Translations under genes and position numbers: made by a program
Shown: positions 14,117 to 14,935 of the stretch, one piece after another
Layout: every line of letters begins with the position of its first letter
How positions within the stretch are numbered: the stretch's first letter is position 1
DNA from: Akkermansia muciniphila
Lineage (GTDB): Bacteria > Verrucomicrobiota > Verrucomicrobiia > Verrucomicrobiales > V1-33
DNA length: 14,935 bases
Reading direction: 5' to 3'
Assembly: GCA_943331195.2 (NCBI GenBank)
Contig: CALQKQ020000030.1
Coordinates: 1-14,935, forward strand
Notes under the pieces: model-generated
Told to the model about the DNA's origin: nothing
The model's database searches: none
Seen by the model: the letters and a program-made list of their open reading frames with translations, nothing else

Positions 14117-14935
14117 TCACCCGCCTCCCGCCGCCTCCGCACCCCGCTCCTTCGCCCCATCGCTGGCCCCCTCCTTCGGCTCGCTCAAGCGCCACAGCAA
14201 CACTCCCAAGGCCATTCCTATCAGATAGCCATGCGGCAAAAAGGCCGCGCAGCCCCCCACCACCGCCGCCACCCCCTGCCCCCGCCGCGAACCCCGCAGC
14301 CCCCGCAATAACCCCAACAACGCCAAGCCCTCCAGCCCCAACAACACCGCCAAAATCGGCTTCGGAAACAGCTGCACCCATTCCCCCGCCGCCACGCTCC
14401 CCCCCAACCCTAGCAGCACAAACATCCCCCCATACAGCACCACCGACCCCCCACTCCGCCCCCCCATCGTATAATGCCCCACCAGCCCCCCACATCCATG
14501 GCACACCGGCACCCCTCCCCAACACGCCGCCACCACATTGAACACCCCATACGTCAACCCCAGCCGCTTCACCCCCACCTCCCGCTCCGGAAATAAATCC
14601 TTCACCGTGCGCTGCGTCGCGATCACCGAATTCGCCAGCGAAAGCGGCAACTGCGGCAGCCCAAGCAACACCAAACCCGCCCACACCTCCCCGCCCTCCG
14701 GCCAACGCCATCGCGGCAGCGCCCAGCCCAGGCCTTCCACCAATCGCCCCCCATCCACTTTATAAACCCACCCATAGATCGCTCCCCACCCCACCACCGC
14801 CAGCGCCGCCGGAAACCGCCGCTGCCCCCGCAACACCACCACCAACATCACCGCCCCCGCCGCCAACCCATACCCCGCCAGCCCCTCCGCCGGCAAATAA
14901 CTCCCCGCCGCCAGCCAACACAGCGTCACCCCCAG
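14117..14935 (-). CDS. MOT1-type molybdate/sulfate transporter, C-terminal part (5' end outside window)
   Basis: The frame is open to the right edge, giving 272 visible residues of a strongly hydrophobic multi-pass membrane protein. The key feature is PVCHGCGGLVGHYTMGGRSG, the second signature of the MOT1-type molybdate transporters (PMCHGxGGLAxxYRFGARTG type, PF16983). It also has LVLLGLPQLPLSLANSVIA, which matches the family's first core helix of the second half, and QLFPKPILAVLLGLEGLAL. The missing N-terminal part should carry the matching first signature. The family imports molybdate, possibly also sulfate or tungstate, across the inner membrane. The last 24 residues are a charged, Gly/Ala-rich cytoplasmic tail. 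It ends 103 bases before the hisD start; no molybdenum cofactor gene is seen beside it. Codons end strongly in G. Confidence 0.85.
   Translation of the reverse strand: MGVTLCWLAAGSYLPAEGLAGYGLAAGAVMLVVVLRGQRRFPAALAVVGWGAIYGWVYKVDGGRLVEGLGWALPRWRWPEGGEVWAGLVLLGLPQLPLSLANSVIATQRTVKDLFPEREVGVKRLGLTYGVFNVVAACWGGVPVCHGCGGLVGHYTMGGRSGGSVVLYGGMFVLLGLGGSVAAGEWVQLFPKPILAVLLGLEGLALLGLLRGLRGSRRGQGVAAVVGGCAAFLPHGYLIGMALGVLLWRLSEPKEGASDGAKERGAEAAGGG

Overview
The window looks like a chromosomal segment from a high-GC member of the PVC group, most likely Verrucomicrobiota. Supporting this are a PVC-type heme-binding (CxxCH) domain protein, a PEP-CTERM sorting-signal protein, a periplasmic-type sulfatase and an exported PQQ-type beta-propeller protein. 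No rRNA, tRNA, CRISPR array, integrase or intact insertion sequence was seen.

Layout. (1) 2-919, plus strand: C-terminal part of a HEAT-like/cytochrome c protein cut by the window edge. (2) 920-2503: a gene-poor, less GC-rich interval with one small PEP-CTERM protein gene. It is flanked by two near-identical palindromes (1200-1222 and 2424-2448), with a long near-perfect hairpin at 2244-2284. (3) 2504-3931, minus: arylsulfatase-type enzyme. It diverges from a plus-strand gene (4064-5128) for an unrecognised Pro/Ala-rich membrane protein. (4) 5189-14935, minus: nine kilobases of genes all pointing the same way. In order of transcription they are a MOT1-type molybdate/sulfate transporter (partial), histidinol dehydrogenase (hisD), a large exported TPR-like repeat protein, a class V PLP aminotransferase, a TIM-barrel sugar isomerase/epimerase-like protein, a GtrA-family membrane protein, malonyl-CoA:ACP transacylase (fabD) and the beta-propeller protein.

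How the genes fit together. hisD (histidine biosynthesis) and fabD (fatty acid synthesis) are housekeeping enzymes that lie outside their usual clusters here. The aminotransferase and isomerase are adjacent and may share a small-metabolite route. The heme-domain protein, sulfatase, PEP-CTERM protein and propeller protein all carry, or by family usually carry, export signals and fit a lifestyle of degrading external polysaccharide.

The plus strand is strongly C-rich and G-poor over most of the window whichever strand is coding. Plus-strand genes prefer codons ending in C and most minus-strand genes prefer codons ending in G. This suggests the minus strand is the leading strand. The PEP-CTERM gene is the clear exception and may be a recent arrival. 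I did not find a convincing new multi-gene system. The best leads are the palindrome-bracketed PEP-CTERM interval, the Pro/Ala-rich membrane protein, and the aminotransferase/isomerase pair.
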